64,000 bases of DNA from Clostridia bacterium (GTDB lineage: Bacteria > Bacillota > Clostridia > Oscillospirales > CAG-272): NCBI GenBank assembly GCA_017446155.1, contig JAFSRI010000001.1, positions 1 to 64,000 of the forward strand. Reading direction: 5' to 3'. Both the position numbers and the translations under genes were made by a program. Below the pieces are notes generated by a model. It was not told the origin of the DNA. It made no database searches and saw only the letters and a program-made list of their open reading frames with translations. Positions 20,707 to 29,724 of this stretch are shown here, piece by piece; the first letter of the stretch is position 1; each line of letters begins with the position of its first letter.

Positions 20707-21312
20707 TCATTTTATATGCTCGCTTATCGCCGCTATCACCTCGTCTTTGCCCTCGCCCGTAAGCGACGAAAACGCGATGACTTTGATCTTTTCTTCTTCG
20801 TCCGGCGGATTTATCAGCGGGTGAGTGAGCAGCGCCTCAAAGTTGCGCTTGCGGTCGGTTTTGTTCAGCTTATCCGCTTTTGTTGCAACAACCACAAACG
20901 GCGTTCCCGAAGAATGAAGCCAATCGAGCATCATGCAGTCGTCGCCGGTCGGCCCCACTTTCAGATCTATGAGTTGAAGCACAAGACTCGGCGCGCTGTC
21001 GCCTGTGAGATAGCCGTTTGTCAGCGCCGACCAAACGCGTTTTTCGCTCTCGCTTCTTCTAGCATAGCCATATCCGGGCAAATCTACGAAATAAAACTTT
21101 TTATCCACGCCGTAAAAGTTTACGGTTATCGTTTTACCGGGCTCAGAACTTGTTCTCGCAAGTTTCTTTCTGCCGAGAACGGTATTTATAAGCGAACTTT
21201 TGCCGACGTTCGATCTGCCGGAGAGTGCTATTTGTGGTTTGCCGTCGCGTATGAACTGCGATTCTTTTCCTGCGGAAAGCAAAAATTCCGCATTGCTCAA
21301 ATTGAATTTCAT
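20707..21312 (-). CDS. engB: Ribosome biogenesis GTPase EngB/YsxC
   Basis: This 201-residue GTPase takes part in assembly of the large ribosomal subunit. The P-loop GRSNVGKS is at residues 32-39, switch II is DLPGYGYA near 77, and the base-recognition motif is TKADK near 145. The gene follows lon by 150 bp, the same order as lonA-ysxC in Bacillus. Confidence 0.94.
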   Translation of the reverse strand: MKFNLSNAEFLLSAGKESQFIRDGKPQIALSGRSNVGKSSLINTVLGRKKLARTSSEPGKTITVNFYGVDKKFYFVDLPGYGYARRSESEKRVWSALTNGYLTGDSAPSLVLQLIDLKVGPTGDDCMMLDWLHSSGTPFVVVATKADKLNKTDRKRNFEALLTHPLINPPDEEEKIKVIAFSSLTGEGKDEVIAAISEHIK

Positions 21313-21462
21313 TTTTTATTACCTTTCTTCCGGCATTTTTGCGATTTCCGCACGAATAAACCTGTTTTGCGCGATTATTTGTCTTTTATCACGTCATCTA
21401 AGCAGACGCGCCGACAATACGGCGTATTGGGTCAAAAGTTCTATCTTCACGCCGAACAAATC

Positions 21463-23913
21463 TTATACGGCGGCGTGTTTTGCGTCTACGCGAGTCTGCC
21501 TTTGAACAATATCCGGCGCTTGTATGTATTCGGATATTTCATCCGCACGGTCTTTCTTTTCGCTCGCTTCGGGCTTTGTGCAAAATGCGATGTCGATAGC
21601 TTCCGCAACGCTTGAAATACAAATAATTTCAACGTTTTCTTTTACGACAGGCATGATTTGATACATGTCGGCACGGTTTTCTTCCGGAATAAGTATCGTC
21701 TTTACTCCCGCAAGATATGCCGCCATCGTTTTTTCTCTCAGCCCTCCGATCGCCATAACGCGGCCTCTCAGGTTTATTTCGCCCGTCATTGCGACGTCAC
21801 GCCTCACCGGTATTCCAGAAAGCTCGCTTGCGATAGCGGTGGCGATCGTCACGCCCGCGGACGGACCGTCTTTCGGAACGGCGCCCTCGGGGAAATGAAC
21901 GTGAATATCTTTTGTTTTATAGAAGTCGGGGTCGATGCCGAGTTTTTCCGCGCACGAACGGATGTAGCTTATCGCTGCCTGCGCGGATTCTTTCATTACC
22001 TCGCCCAAAGAGCCGGTAAGCTCTGTTTTGCCGTTGCCGCTAAGCGCCAGCGCCTCGACGAGCATAACCTCGCCGCCAAGTTCCGTATATGCCATACCGC
22101 AAACCGTGCCGATCTCGTCACGGTCGAGTATTTTATCTTTGTGCATTCGCTCCTCGCCGGCGTAAACGGTTATATTGTCTTTCGTCACTTTCACCGTCTT
22201 TTTCTCGCCGCAAACTATCTGTTTCGCGGCTCTGCGGCAGCATTTTGCAATAACTCTTTCAAGCTGCCTTACGCCTGCCTCGTGAGTATACTCGTCAATT
22301 AACGTATAAAGCGCGTCGTCGGAAATTTTAAACGTTCTTCCGTCAAGCCCGTGACGTTTCGCCTGTTTCTTTATCAAGTGATTTCGAGCGATCGAGAATT
22401 TCTCCGAGCGGGTGTATATTTTCATCTCGATTATCTCCATCCTGTCTATAAGCGGGGCGGGGACGGTGTCGAGCGTGTTTGCGGTTGTGATAAACATACA
22501 GTTGGATATATCGACGGGAAATTCGATGAAGTGATCTCTGAACGCCTTGTTCTGCTCGCCGTCAAGCACTTCAAGCAGGGCGGAAGCAGGGTCGCCGTGT
22601 GCGTCGCTTGTAAGTTTATCGATCTCGTCCATAAGTATCAGCGGGTTTTGCGTTTTAGCGTTTACAAGCGCCGTGATGATACGTCCGGGCATCGAGCCTA
22701 TATACGTTTTTCTGTGGCCGCGAATATCTGCCTCGTCCCTCACTCCGCCCAGCGACATTCTGATAAACTTTCGGTTCATGGCGCGGGCGATGCTCGACGC
22801 CACCGATGTTTTGCCTGTTCCGGGCGGACCGACAAGACAAATGATCTGGTTTTTATGCTCGGGATTCAACTTCTGCGCCGCAAGAAATTCGATGATACGT
22901 TCTTTTACGTCGTCAAGTCCGTCGTGGTCGTCGTCGAGGATTTTTCTCGCCGCATCAACGTCGATACGGTCTTTCGTAAATTTGCCTATCGGAATTTCAA
23001 GGCATGTGTCGAGATAATTTCTGATAACCGCGCCCTCGGCAGACCCGTAAGGAGTTTTTGCCAGTTTTTTCAGCTCTTTTGTCAGTTTTTCTTTTATCTC
23101 GTCCGAGAACGCCGATTTTTCTATCTTTTCGGCATAGTCGGCCATATCCTCGTCGTCAAACGCGTCGTTCTCGCCGAGCTCCTCACGAATGACCTTCATC
23201 TGCTCGCGCAGATAATAGTCGCGCTGGTTCTTGTCCATTCTCTCGCGCACTTCGTCGTGTATTTTCGCTTCTTCCGAAAGGACGTTTTTTTCTTTTTCAA
23301 GCGTGAATATCAGCAAATTTGCCCTGCGTTTCGGGTCAAATTCAGAAAGCAACTCTTCTCTGTCCTCGATTTTCGCCACCATGTTCGCCGCAACGAAATC
23401 ACACAGCATCGAAATGTCGCTTATCGACTCTATCACGCGACGCAAATCCGGCGAAAACTTCGGTATAAACTTTGAAAACTCCTTTACCGCCGTGTTTATC
23501 TCGCGCACAAGCGCCTCGCCTACCACGCCTCCGTCGTCGAAGGTCACCGTCTTTTCCATTACTTCCGCCAGGAGCATCTTGCCCTGTTTCGTTTTGTAAA
23601 TATCTTCGAGCACGGCGCGCTCGACAGGCTCTACGAGCACACGGTAAACGCCTCCGTCGGCTTTCATCATTTGTTTTATTTTCGCCGTAGTGCCAACCGT
23701 ATACATGTCGCTCATCTCCGGATCGTCTACCGTAGCGTCGCGCTGACAAACGAGGAATATCATACTGTCGTTTGCTATCGCATCATCTATCGCGTGCTTG
23801 GATATGCTCCTGCCTACTTCAAGGTTCATCGGTATATTCGGAAACGACACCGCCCCGCGCATCGGTATACACGGAAGCGTACGTTTTTCAATATGTTCTC
23901 TTGTTATTGCCAT
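21463..23913 (-). CDS. lon: ATP-dependent protease Lon
   Basis: This 816-residue LonA protease degrades damaged and regulatory proteins in the cytoplasm. It has the N-terminal LAN domain (residues 10-200), a coiled-coil stretch, the AAA+ module with Walker A GPPGTGKT at 362-369, and the C-terminal peptidase with the Ser-Lys dyad S685 (KDGPSAG) and K728 (GGLREK). The length is normal. The usual heat-shock operators CIRCE and CtsR were looked for upstream and not seen. A TATAAT lies about 65 bp upstream on the minus strand but lacks a good -35 partner. Confidence 0.96.
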   Translation of the reverse strand: MAITREHIEKRTLPCIPMRGAVSFPNIPMNLEVGRSISKHAIDDAIANDSMIFLVCQRDATVDDPEMSDMYTVGTTAKIKQMMKADGGVYRVLVEPVERAVLEDIYKTKQGKMLLAEVMEKTVTFDDGGVVGEALVREINTAVKEFSKFIPKFSPDLRRVIESISDISMLCDFVAANMVAKIEDREELLSEFDPKRRANLLIFTLEKEKNVLSEEAKIHDEVRERMDKNQRDYYLREQMKVIREELGENDAFDDEDMADYAEKIEKSAFSDEIKEKLTKELKKLAKTPYGSAEGAVIRNYLDTCLEIPIGKFTKDRIDVDAARKILDDDHDGLDDVKERIIEFLAAQKLNPEHKNQIICLVGPPGTGKTSVASSIARAMNRKFIRMSLGGVRDEADIRGHRKTYIGSMPGRIITALVNAKTQNPLILMDEIDKLTSDAHGDPASALLEVLDGEQNKAFRDHFIEFPVDISNCMFITTANTLDTVPAPLIDRMEIIEMKIYTRSEKFSIARNHLIKKQAKRHGLDGRTFKISDDALYTLIDEYTHEAGVRQLERVIAKCCRRAAKQIVCGEKKTVKVTKDNITVYAGEERMHKDKILDRDEIGTVCGMAYTELGGEVMLVEALALSGNGKTELTGSLGEVMKESAQAAISYIRSCAEKLGIDPDFYKTKDIHVHFPEGAVPKDGPSAGVTIATAIASELSGIPVRRDVAMTGEINLRGRVMAIGGLREKTMAAYLAGVKTILIPEENRADMYQIMPVVKENVEIICISSVAEAIDIAFCTKPEASEKKDRADEISEYIQAPDIVQRQTRVDAKHAAV

Positions 23914-24387
23914 TTTTTCTGCCTTTCAATATATGTTATCTCAAATAATTTTGAGCATATTTGCCGTAATTTTATATATTATATCATAATTGTTAAATAA
24001 ATTCCATAGTTAAGATAAAATTTAACCTTTTAGAAACATTTTAGTTTTTCAATGTTTCTTTTCCTCAACGGCAAGCGCGTCCTTTCGCCACGTTTACAAA
24101 TATTCGTCATTAACCTTTTCATCCGTTTTTTGATCGTTTTTTTACAACGGCAGTTAAGCATTTTCACAACATTTATAAATGTTCATCCTTGCCAACTTTT
24201 TTCAATCTTTTTTCGTCTGTTCCCGTAAAAAACTCTTTTTCTCGCGCCGTCGCAAACCGTCGGCTTTATGCCTTTGTCGTTCATACGGCTTTTCCTGCAT
24301 TTTAACCTTTTAATTCATTATTCTCCCGGTCGAGTCGTAACGTTACATCTCGTTTATTTTCAAAAAACAAAGACGCCAAACCACGCA
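23914..24387. other. AT-rich intergenic region upstream of lon
   Basis: No gene is apparent in about 470 bases. The plus strand is rich in pyrimidine runs (many T5-T7 tracts). Two loosely similar stretches around 24085-24145 and 24165-24225 (TTTACAAATATTCGTC and TTTATAAATGTTCATC) could be a decayed duplication. It must contain the lon promoter, for which TATAAT at 23978-23983 on the minus strand is the only candidate. Confidence 0.35.
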
Positions 24388-24421
24388 AAAATAAAAACCG
24401 GGAACGGATTGACCGTTCCCG
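24388..24421 (-). terminator. Intrinsic terminator of the trigger-factor-like gene
   Basis: A perfect 9-bp stem (CGGGAACGG with CCGTTCCCG) has a five-base loop and is followed on the minus strand by a T-rich tract, 12 bases after the stop codon. Confidence 0.8.
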
Positions 24422-24433
24422 TGATAAATAAAT

Positions 24434-25852
24434 TTATTCAGCCTTTTGCGGAATTTCAGGCATGCCATCAACCGTCATTTTTTCAAACAGCACGTCTGCG
24501 CATTTTCTGTAAATGAACTGAGTTTTAAGAATATCCTTTGTATACATCGCCTCGATTTGCGCGTTTGTATATGTGGTGTTATAGTAGTAATAATAATATA
24601 CTCTCAAACCGTTTAGGTTTTCCTGATACTCCTGCTCGGTATAATCTATATTATATTCTTTCTTTATCGAATAAGCGACAAGCGCTTCTTTTATATCGGC
24701 TTTGGCACTATTCGTAATATATGCGTCAGCGCCGCCCGCCCCGTAAAGAGCGTTCTTTGCCTGTTCTTCGGTATAACCGTTGTTTACATAGGCGGCCACC
24801 ATGTTCGCCACCTCGTCTTTGTAGTGCTTTTCATACTGAGTGAGCAGATTTTTCGGATATTCAATAACCTCGGAATCGCTCACGACGCGGTCAAGCATAA
24901 TGCTCTTTGCAAAATTCAACACACGCATCGCTTCTTTAAGTTCCCATTCGCTTTCAAACTCGGTATTGTTGCGAACGGTGTAATCCGCGTTATAAACGTT
25001 TTTAACTTCTATCTCAAATGCAGCCTCTTTGCCGGCAAGCTCTTCGTCGCTGTAATTTTCGGGGAACGTAACGTTCGCCGTGAATTTTTCGCCTTTTTTG
25101 TGGCCGAGCATAGCGCGGTCGAGTTCTTCAAACAAATATCCCGCGCCTATCTTAACTTCGTAATTGTCGGCGGAGCCGCCTTTAAAGAGATAGCCGTCTA
25201 TTCTGCCTTTGAACGACATAACGACCCAGTCCCCGTCCTCAATCGTTTCCTTGTCGTCGCCGCACGCGTTATAAAAACTCGTCAACATCTCATATATTGC
25301 GTCGTCGGAAATTCCCGGAAGTATTTTTACAATGCTTACCGTAAAGCGTATCTTCTTGCCCGCAATGCTCTCTTCCTCGTACGTCTGCGGAACGTTTAAA
25401 GTAAACGAGTATTCTTTCCCGAGCTGTACGCTTCTCTCTTCGCCCTCGCTGTCGGTCACGTTTTCAACGTCATAAGCCAACGCCGTATCGAATGCGACGT
25501 TTGCCTCATACCTGCCGTATTCATATCCCTTTACGTAATCGTCGCCATCGCGGCTCCACGGCTCATAGCGCGTGTATGAAACGCTGTCTGCTGCTTCTTC
25601 AACGACCTCCGCCTTTATCTTAAAATCGACGGTGCAGCCGTTTTGTATTTTGAAATAACCGTTTTTGTTCGTTTCGGATATTTGCTCTCTGTATTCGTTA
25701 TACAGTTCGACAAGCTCTTCGTATTTTACCGAAGAATGCTCCGCGACCTTTATATACTTTGTAAGATCCTCTTTTTCATAGTTGAACCCGCAACCGCAAA
25801 GTATCAGCGTAAGCGCCGCGAGCACAAGTGTAAGACAAACAATTTTCTTCAT
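24434..25852 (-). CDS. Membrane-anchored trigger-factor-like foldase lipoprotein
   Basis: This 472-residue protein has a lipoprotein signal peptide (lipobox LCGC, lipid-modified Cys at about 21) followed by a trigger-factor architecture without the ribosome-binding domain: an FKBP-type prolyl isomerase domain near residues 205-292 (GDWVVMSFKGRIDG, MLGHKKGEKF) and a helical C-terminal chaperone region. It should assist folding of exported proteins outside the membrane, much as PrsA does in Bacillus. The ATG was chosen from the AGAGGA site and because the signal peptide begins there; an upstream in-frame ATG adds 25 non-signal residues. It has its own promoter and terminator. It is not the cytoplasmic trigger factor. 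Confidence 0.82.
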   Translation of the reverse strand: MKKIVCLTLVLAALTLILCGCGFNYEKEDLTKYIKVAEHSSVKYEELVELYNEYREQISETNKNGYFKIQNGCTVDFKIKAEVVEEAADSVSYTRYEPWSRDGDDYVKGYEYGRYEANVAFDTALAYDVENVTDSEGEERSVQLGKEYSFTLNVPQTYEEESIAGKKIRFTVSIVKILPGISDDAIYEMLTSFYNACGDDKETIEDGDWVVMSFKGRIDGYLFKGGSADNYEVKIGAGYLFEELDRAMLGHKKGEKFTANVTFPENYSDEELAGKEAAFEIEVKNVYNADYTVRNNTEFESEWELKEAMRVLNFAKSIMLDRVVSDSEVIEYPKNLLTQYEKHYKDEVANMVAAYVNNGYTEEQAKNALYGAGGADAYITNSAKADIKEALVAYSIKKEYNIDYTEQEYQENLNGLRVYYYYYYNTTYTNAQIEAMYTKDILKTQFIYRKCADVLFEKMTVDGMPEIPQKAE

Positions 25853-25884
25853 ATGTATTCCTCTCATAATATACTTTCCTTGAC

Positions 25885-25913
25885 ATTTTACCTCAAACCG
25901 AATAAAAAAGCAA
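25885..25913 (-). promoter_or_regulatory. Promoter of the trigger-factor-like lipoprotein
   Basis: TTGCTT and TAAAAT are separated by 17 bp on the minus strand, 33 bp upstream of the chosen start codon. Confidence 0.5.
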
Positions 25914-25950
25914 GTGCAAAGACGCATTTAACAAAAATATAACACTTGCG

Positions 25951-26775
25951 TCATTTTTCATACGGTCGATATTTTTCGATGATTTTCCGCATATATCCTA
26001 TCGTGCCGAGCATTTTGTCAACGTCAAGCGTGCCGTCGTCGCGCAAAACCGGCGACTCTATGGTGATGCTCTCCTCATAGTGAGGAATGTTTGAAAAAAT
26101 ATGGTCAAAATCCACCGTGCCCTCGCCCGGGTGAAGTATAGGGCGGATAAGTCCCCATTGTGCCGCCACCCCGCTGTATGAGCTTATATGCATGTGTTTT
26201 ACTTTTTTCCATAGCGGACTTGCAAATATATCGAGATACTGCCCGTGAAACGCACCGAAGCGAGTGTCGAAAATAAACTCAGCGTCGGGCTGTTTTTCGG
26301 CTATCTTGCCCCACACCGAGAGAGGATCGGAATAAACGCACGGTATGTTTTCTATAAGCAGCTTTACTCCGTGCTTTTTACATTCCTCCTCCATCTGCGG
26401 CAAAAGGTCTATCGTCACGTCTATATTCCCGTCCGACTTCGGGCCGCCCCACAGATGAAACACCGCCTTATCTGCGCCTATCTCATCGGCAAACTCTACG
26501 TTCTGTTTGAAAAAGTCGAGTGCTCTGGGAACGAATCTTTCGTCGTTTTCGGAAAAAATCACGCCTATGTCTTTGTCAAAATGCACTACCGGCATTTTTA
26601 TGCCCGCGGCGTTGAGTTCCGCCGCTATCTTATCGAGGTTCTTATACCAAAAACCAAGCAGCATTATCTCAAATCCGTCACACGGGAATTTTTCAAAATT
26701 CTCGATTATCACCCTGTGGTCATAGCTGTTTGCCTTGCCGACAATGGCGCCTGTTGAAACGTATAGCTTATTCAT
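25951..26775 (-). CDS. Sugar phosphate isomerase/epimerase family protein (TIM barrel)
   Basis: This 274-residue protein belongs to the xylose-isomerase-like / AP endonuclease 2 TIM-barrel superfamily. Expected metal-binding positions appear in order: GFEIML (about 36), LLIENIP (about 140), HMHISS (about 195) and ITIESPV (about 245). The superfamily includes sugar epimerases and DNA repair enzymes of the endonuclease IV kind. The isomerase reading is preferred because the endonuclease IV signatures are missing. It overlaps the lexA stop by eight bases and so is transcribed from the LexA-controlled promoter, which makes an SOS link possible but unproven. Confidence 0.72.
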   Translation of the reverse strand: MNKLYVSTGAIVGKANSYDHRVIIENFEKFPCDGFEIMLLGFWYKNLDKIAAELNAAGIKMPVVHFDKDIGVIFSENDERFVPRALDFFKQNVEFADEIGADKAVFHLWGGPKSDGNIDVTIDLLPQMEEECKKHGVKLLIENIPCVYSDPLSVWGKIAEKQPDAEFIFDTRFGAFHGQYLDIFASPLWKKVKHMHISSYSGVAAQWGLIRPILHPGEGTVDFDHIFSNIPHYEESITIESPVLRDDGTLDVDKMLGTIGYMRKIIEKYRPYEK

Positions 26776-27379
26776 AGTATCTGACGTTTGCTATCACCTT
26801 TCCGAGAATTGACACGTTTTTTGCGATTATCGGCTTCATCGTGCTGTTTTCCGGTTGAAGTCTGAACTGACCGTTCTCGCGGTAAAACGTTTTGACTGTC
26901 GCTTCCTCGTCAACGAGCACAACGGCTATATCACCGTTCTCAACATAGCTTGTGCGGTTTACTATAACATAGTCACCGTCGAGTATCCCCGCCTCAATCA
27001 TGCTCTCGCCCTTGACGGAAAGCGCAAAAAGTTCGCTTCTCGCATCGACCGTTCTCGGAGGTGAAAACTCAATAAACCCGTCAAAGTTCTCCTCGGCAAG
27101 TATCGGCAGTCCCGCCGCCACCTGCCCGAGTATCGGCACGCTCAAACACTCCTTCGGCTGAGTCGCATCCTCGCCTATCCTTACCGTGCGGCTCTTTCCT
27201 TGCTCTTTTCTGATATATCCCTTTTTTTCAAGCCGTTCAAGATAGGAATGGATAGTCGAAGTGCTTTTTACTCCGACCGCCTCTTTTATATCCCTCACCG
27301 ACGGTGAGTAGCCGTTCTTTTCGATGGTTGAACACAAATAATCATATACCCTGCGTTCGCGTTCGGTCAGCTTTTCCAT
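26768..27379 (-). CDS. lexA: SOS repressor LexA
   Basis: This 203-residue repressor controls the DNA-damage response. A winged helix-turn-helix (SPSVRDIKEAVGVKSTSTIHSYLERLEK in pieces, residues 25-52) binds DNA. Self-cleavage would occur at A89-G90, with S126 and K163 forming the catalytic dyad of the S24 peptidase domain. Two LexA-box-like sequences overlap or lie just upstream of its -35 element, so it is autoregulated. The sugar isomerase gene overlaps its 3' end. Confidence 0.95.
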   Translation of the reverse strand: MEKLTERERRVYDYLCSTIEKNGYSPSVRDIKEAVGVKSTSTIHSYLERLEKKGYIRKEQGKSRTVRIGEDATQPKECLSVPILGQVAAGLPILAEENFDGFIEFSPPRTVDARSELFALSVKGESMIEAGILDGDYVIVNRTSYVENGDIAVVLVDEEATVKTFYRENGQFRLQPENSTMKPIIAKNVSILGKVIANVRYYE

Positions 27380-27414
27380 AAAGTTTTCTCCCTTTGTTAT
27401 TTTTATTCATTATT

Positions 27415-27444
27415 ATTATATCACAAACTTCTTAAAAATGCAAA
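27415..27444 (-). promoter_or_regulatory. Promoter of lexA
   Basis: TTTGCA and TATAAT are separated by 18 bp on the minus strand. The -35 box overlaps the proximal LexA box. Confidence 0.65.
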
Positions 27445-27453
27445 CTTTTGTTC
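27442..27453 (-). promoter_or_regulatory. LexA box 1
   Basis: GAACAAAAGTTT on the minus strand fits the Firmicutes LexA pattern GAAC-N4-GTTC with one mismatch in the second half. It overlaps the -35 of the lexA promoter, so bound LexA would block RNA polymerase. Confidence 0.6.
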
Positions 27454-27463
27454 TTATTTTTCT

Positions 27464-27475
27464 GAAAATTTGTTC
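27464..27475 (-). promoter_or_regulatory. LexA box 2 (weak)
   Basis: GAACAAATTTTC lies 22 bp upstream of box 1, about two helical turns away, in the same orientation and in a repeated context AATAAGAACAAA. Only the first half-site is good, so this could be a secondary site for cooperative binding. Confidence 0.4.
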
Positions 27476-27667
27476 TTATTTCTGCTGTCTATATGGTTTT
27501 ATTCACAATTTGTCGCCAAAAAGTTGCCTTTTTGTAAAGAAACACCGCAATCAGCAAATAATACATTTGTATTATTTGGTTCAAACCGTCAAAAACCGGT
27601 TTCATTCTTTTAAGACACGCACGTCCGTCGAGGAAGATAAACACGCCTAATCACCGTTTTTTGTCCC

Positions 27668-27707
27668 CCGAATTTTGCAGAGATAAAAAATCTCGAAAAA
27701 TATTCGG
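27668..27707. other. Extended hairpin between lexA and the M14 peptidase
   Basis: CCGAATTTT pairs with AAAATATTCGG with a single bulge, enclosing GAGAT-N5-ATCTC. No T-run follows on either strand. It lies about 30 bp upstream of a TATAAT (27738-27743) that probably serves the M14 gene, so it may be an operator or a remnant. The remaining parts of this 390-bp intergenic region show no gene. Confidence 0.25.
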
Positions 27708-27771
27708 CGTTATCGGGCAGAAAGATTTTAAACCGCATATAATAAAATAAAAAAGTAGGAGAAAAACGCCT

Positions 27772-28680
27772 TTGGACTACTTAAAAGCGGCGGCGTCAAC
27801 CGACATACACCGCGCGATAAACACCATCGCCGACGAATATCAAGGCATATTGTCGTCCGGCGTTTTCGGCTTTTCAATACTCGGAAAGCCGCTCGAATAC
27901 ATAACGTTCGGAGTTGGAAAAGAAACGCATATTTTTGTCGGCACGCATCACGGTTCGGAGCATATAACTGCGTCTTTGCTTATCAAATTTTCAGCCGATA
28001 TTGCCGACGCCGCGCAAAACGGGCGAAAGCTCGCCGGGTTTGACGTTTCAAACATTCGCTCATACAGACAGCTCGTCATAATTCCCATGCTCAATCCCGA
28101 CGGCGCCGATATTGAACAGGGGGCGCTTCCCGCCGACCATTTTATCTTTCCGCGGCTGTTGTCGATGAACCCGCACGGGCGCGATTTTACGCATTGGCAG
28201 GCAAACGCCCGCGGGGTCGATTTAAACCACAACTATGACGCAGGCTTTTACGAATGTAAAAAGCTCGAACAAAAGCTAGGAATTTTCTCAGGCGGCCCGA
28301 CGCGCTTCGGCGGACAGTACCCCGAAAGTGAACCCGAAGTTCAAGCGATGTGCGACCTTACGCGATTTTTCGTCCCGCGGCTGAAAACCGCGACGGCGTT
28401 GCACACTCAGGGCGAGGAGATTTATTACGGTTACGGAGAAAAAATACCTGACGGGGCGAAGATGTTGGCGGATATGTTTTCGCGCGCGTCGCAATATGCG
28501 GTGTCAAAGCCCGAGGGCATCGCCTCCTACGGCGGATATAAAGATTGGGTGACGGATAAATTCGCCATACCGTCGTTTACAATAGAATGCGGCAGAGGGG
28601 TGAATCCTCTGCCGCCGTCCGATTTTTATAAAATTTACGAAAAAATACTGCCGATATTGCTCATATGTGCGTCATTCTGA
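27772..28680 (+). CDS. M14-family zinc carboxypeptidase, cytoplasmic
   Basis: This 302-residue metallopeptidase has the M14 zinc ligands H60 and E63 (HHGSE) and H211 (LHTQGEE), and the catalytic glutamate E272 in FTIECGRG. NPDGAD and GVDLNHNYD are family signatures. No signal peptide is present. Family members of this sort cleave gamma-D-glutamyl bonds in peptidoglycan peptides, so muropeptide recycling or spore cortex turnover is likely. The TTG start follows TAGGAG by ten bases. It is a lone plus-strand gene between lexA and ireB. Confidence 0.8.
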   Translation: MDYLKAAASTDIHRAINTIADEYQGILSSGVFGFSILGKPLEYITFGVGKETHIFVGTHHGSEHITASLLIKFSADIADAAQNGRKLAGFDVSNIRSYRQLVIIPMLNPDGADIEQGALPADHFIFPRLLSMNPHGRDFTHWQANARGVDLNHNYDAGFYECKKLEQKLGIFSGGPTRFGGQYPESEPEVQAMCDLTRFFVPRLKTATALHTQGEEIYYGYGEKIPDGAKMLADMFSRASQYAVSKPEGIASYGGYKDWVTDKFAIPSFTIECGRGVNPLPPSDFYKIYEKILPILLICASF

Positions 28681-28721
28681 GAAAAAACGCTTGCAATCCA
28701 TTAAAAAACAATTTATAATTA

Positions 28722-28979
28722 TTACAGCCCGAGGTAAGATTTGAGCATGTTGTGCAACAGCTCGTCACGGTCTATCTTGCGAATGAGCGACCTTGCATTC
28801 TTATAGCCTGTGATATACGTCGGGTCTTCCGAAAGGATATAGCCGACGATTTGGTTTATTGGATTATACCCCTTTTCGAGAAGAGCGTTGTAAACTTCGA
28901 CAAGAATGTTTTTCATCTCCTCTTCGTTTTTCGCACCCAAAGAGAAAGTCATCGTTTGGTCGTTGTCCGGTCTTAACAT
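28722..28979 (-). CDS. ireB: IreB family regulatory phosphoprotein (UPF0297)
   Basis: This 85-residue protein matches the UPF0297/IreB family over its full length, including [26 protein letters not shown] and the SEDPTYIT segment. In Enterococcus, IreB is a small target of the Ser/Thr kinase IreK and affects cephalosporin resistance; the threonines near the N-terminus (positions 9 and 11) are the likely phosphosites. In most Firmicutes it precedes ruvX and DUF1292, but here it stands alone with its own promoter. Confidence 0.93.
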   Translation of the reverse strand: MLRPDNDQTMTFSLGAKNEEEMKNILVEVYNALLEKGYNPINQIVGYILSEDPTYITGYKNARSLIRKIDRDELLHNMLKSYLGL

Positions 28980-29015
28980 ATTTTTATATCCTTTCGTTTT
29001 TCACCTTGCCCTATT

Positions 29016-29044
29016 ATTTTACAACAAAAATATAATTTTTTCAA
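29016..29044 (-). promoter_or_regulatory. Promoter of ireB
   Basis: TTGAAA and TAAAAT are separated by 17 bp on the minus strand, about 37 bp upstream of the start codon. Confidence 0.6.
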
Positions 29045-29093
29045 TATTTTTCGGCATATTCTCAAAAATTAAATTTAGAAAAGGAAGTTTTTT

Positions 29094-29660
29094 ATGGAAT
29101 TCAAAAGAAAACTCATGTCAAACGACAAAATAGCTGAAACAGAACGCACGATAGCCGAGCAAATCTCCGATATTTGCACCGAGAACAAGCCGCGCTTCGA
29201 GCAGCTCGGATATGAGCTTGATTTGCGGTTTGAATACATTACAGACGAGGACCTCAGCTATTCCGTACTCGATTTTGAGCGGGACAATAAATATCCGATA
29301 GGCTATGTCAGCCGTGCGACGCTCACTTTGAAAAAACCGAAGGGGGAAGTCGCGGAGGAAGAATCGGTTGAAATTTCGGAAGAGCCCGAAAGCGGTGTGA
29401 CGGAAGATGAAAGCGATGACGGCGACGGCATTGAATGCACGGTCACCGAACAGACTGATGAAGAGCAGGAAAAAGCCGACAGAACTCTTAAAATCGCCGA
29501 CGAAGAACTTAAACGCACGGTGGCGTTCACTCACGTGATGCTTGTCAGAGTCTACAAAACGTTCTGGATGGAACGCGTAAGCACAACCGACAGCATAGAA
29601 AGGCTTAAAGAAGACCTTGAAGAGTTTTACGCTCATCTTTCCGAGAAAACAAGTGATTGA
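29094..29660 (+). CDS. Acidic hypothetical protein
   Basis: This 188-residue cytoplasmic protein has no membrane segment or signal. The first 85 residues look folded (RFEQLGYELDLRFEYITDEDLSYSVLDF); a strongly acidic linker (residues about 85-135, dominated by Glu and Asp) follows, then a helical C-terminus ending near EDLEEFYAHLS. AGGAAG precedes the ATG. It stands alone, divergent from ireB and followed by a terminator. I do not recognise the family. Confidence 0.6.
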   Translation: MEFKRKLMSNDKIAETERTIAEQISDICTENKPRFEQLGYELDLRFEYITDEDLSYSVLDFERDNKYPIGYVSRATLTLKKPKGEVAEEESVEISEEPESGVTEDESDDGDGIECTVTEQTDEEQEKADRTLKIADEELKRTVAFTHVMLVRVYKTFWMERVSTTDSIERLKEDLEEFYAHLSEKTSD

Positions 29661-29695
29661 CTTGATTTTTTAAATATTATACTTGTGTATAAAAG

Positions 29696-29724
29696 CATCC
29701 GGGTGCTACGCCCGGATGTTTTTT
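29696..29724 (+). terminator. Intrinsic terminator of the acidic protein gene
   Basis: An 8-bp stem (CATCCGGG with CCCGGATG), a seven-base loop and T6 on the plus strand. Its T-run overlaps the stop codon of the convergent ylmE-like gene. Confidence 0.8.

Noticed and set aside
22351..23475. 374-codon open frame antisense to lon
   Set aside because: It lies wholly inside the conserved lon gene, with Phe/Arg-rich content typical of antisense translation and no start signals.
23914..24387. Possible CIRCE or CtsR operator upstream of lon
   Set aside because: Neither the TTAGCACTC-N9-GAGTGCTAA palindrome nor the CtsR heptad repeat is present.
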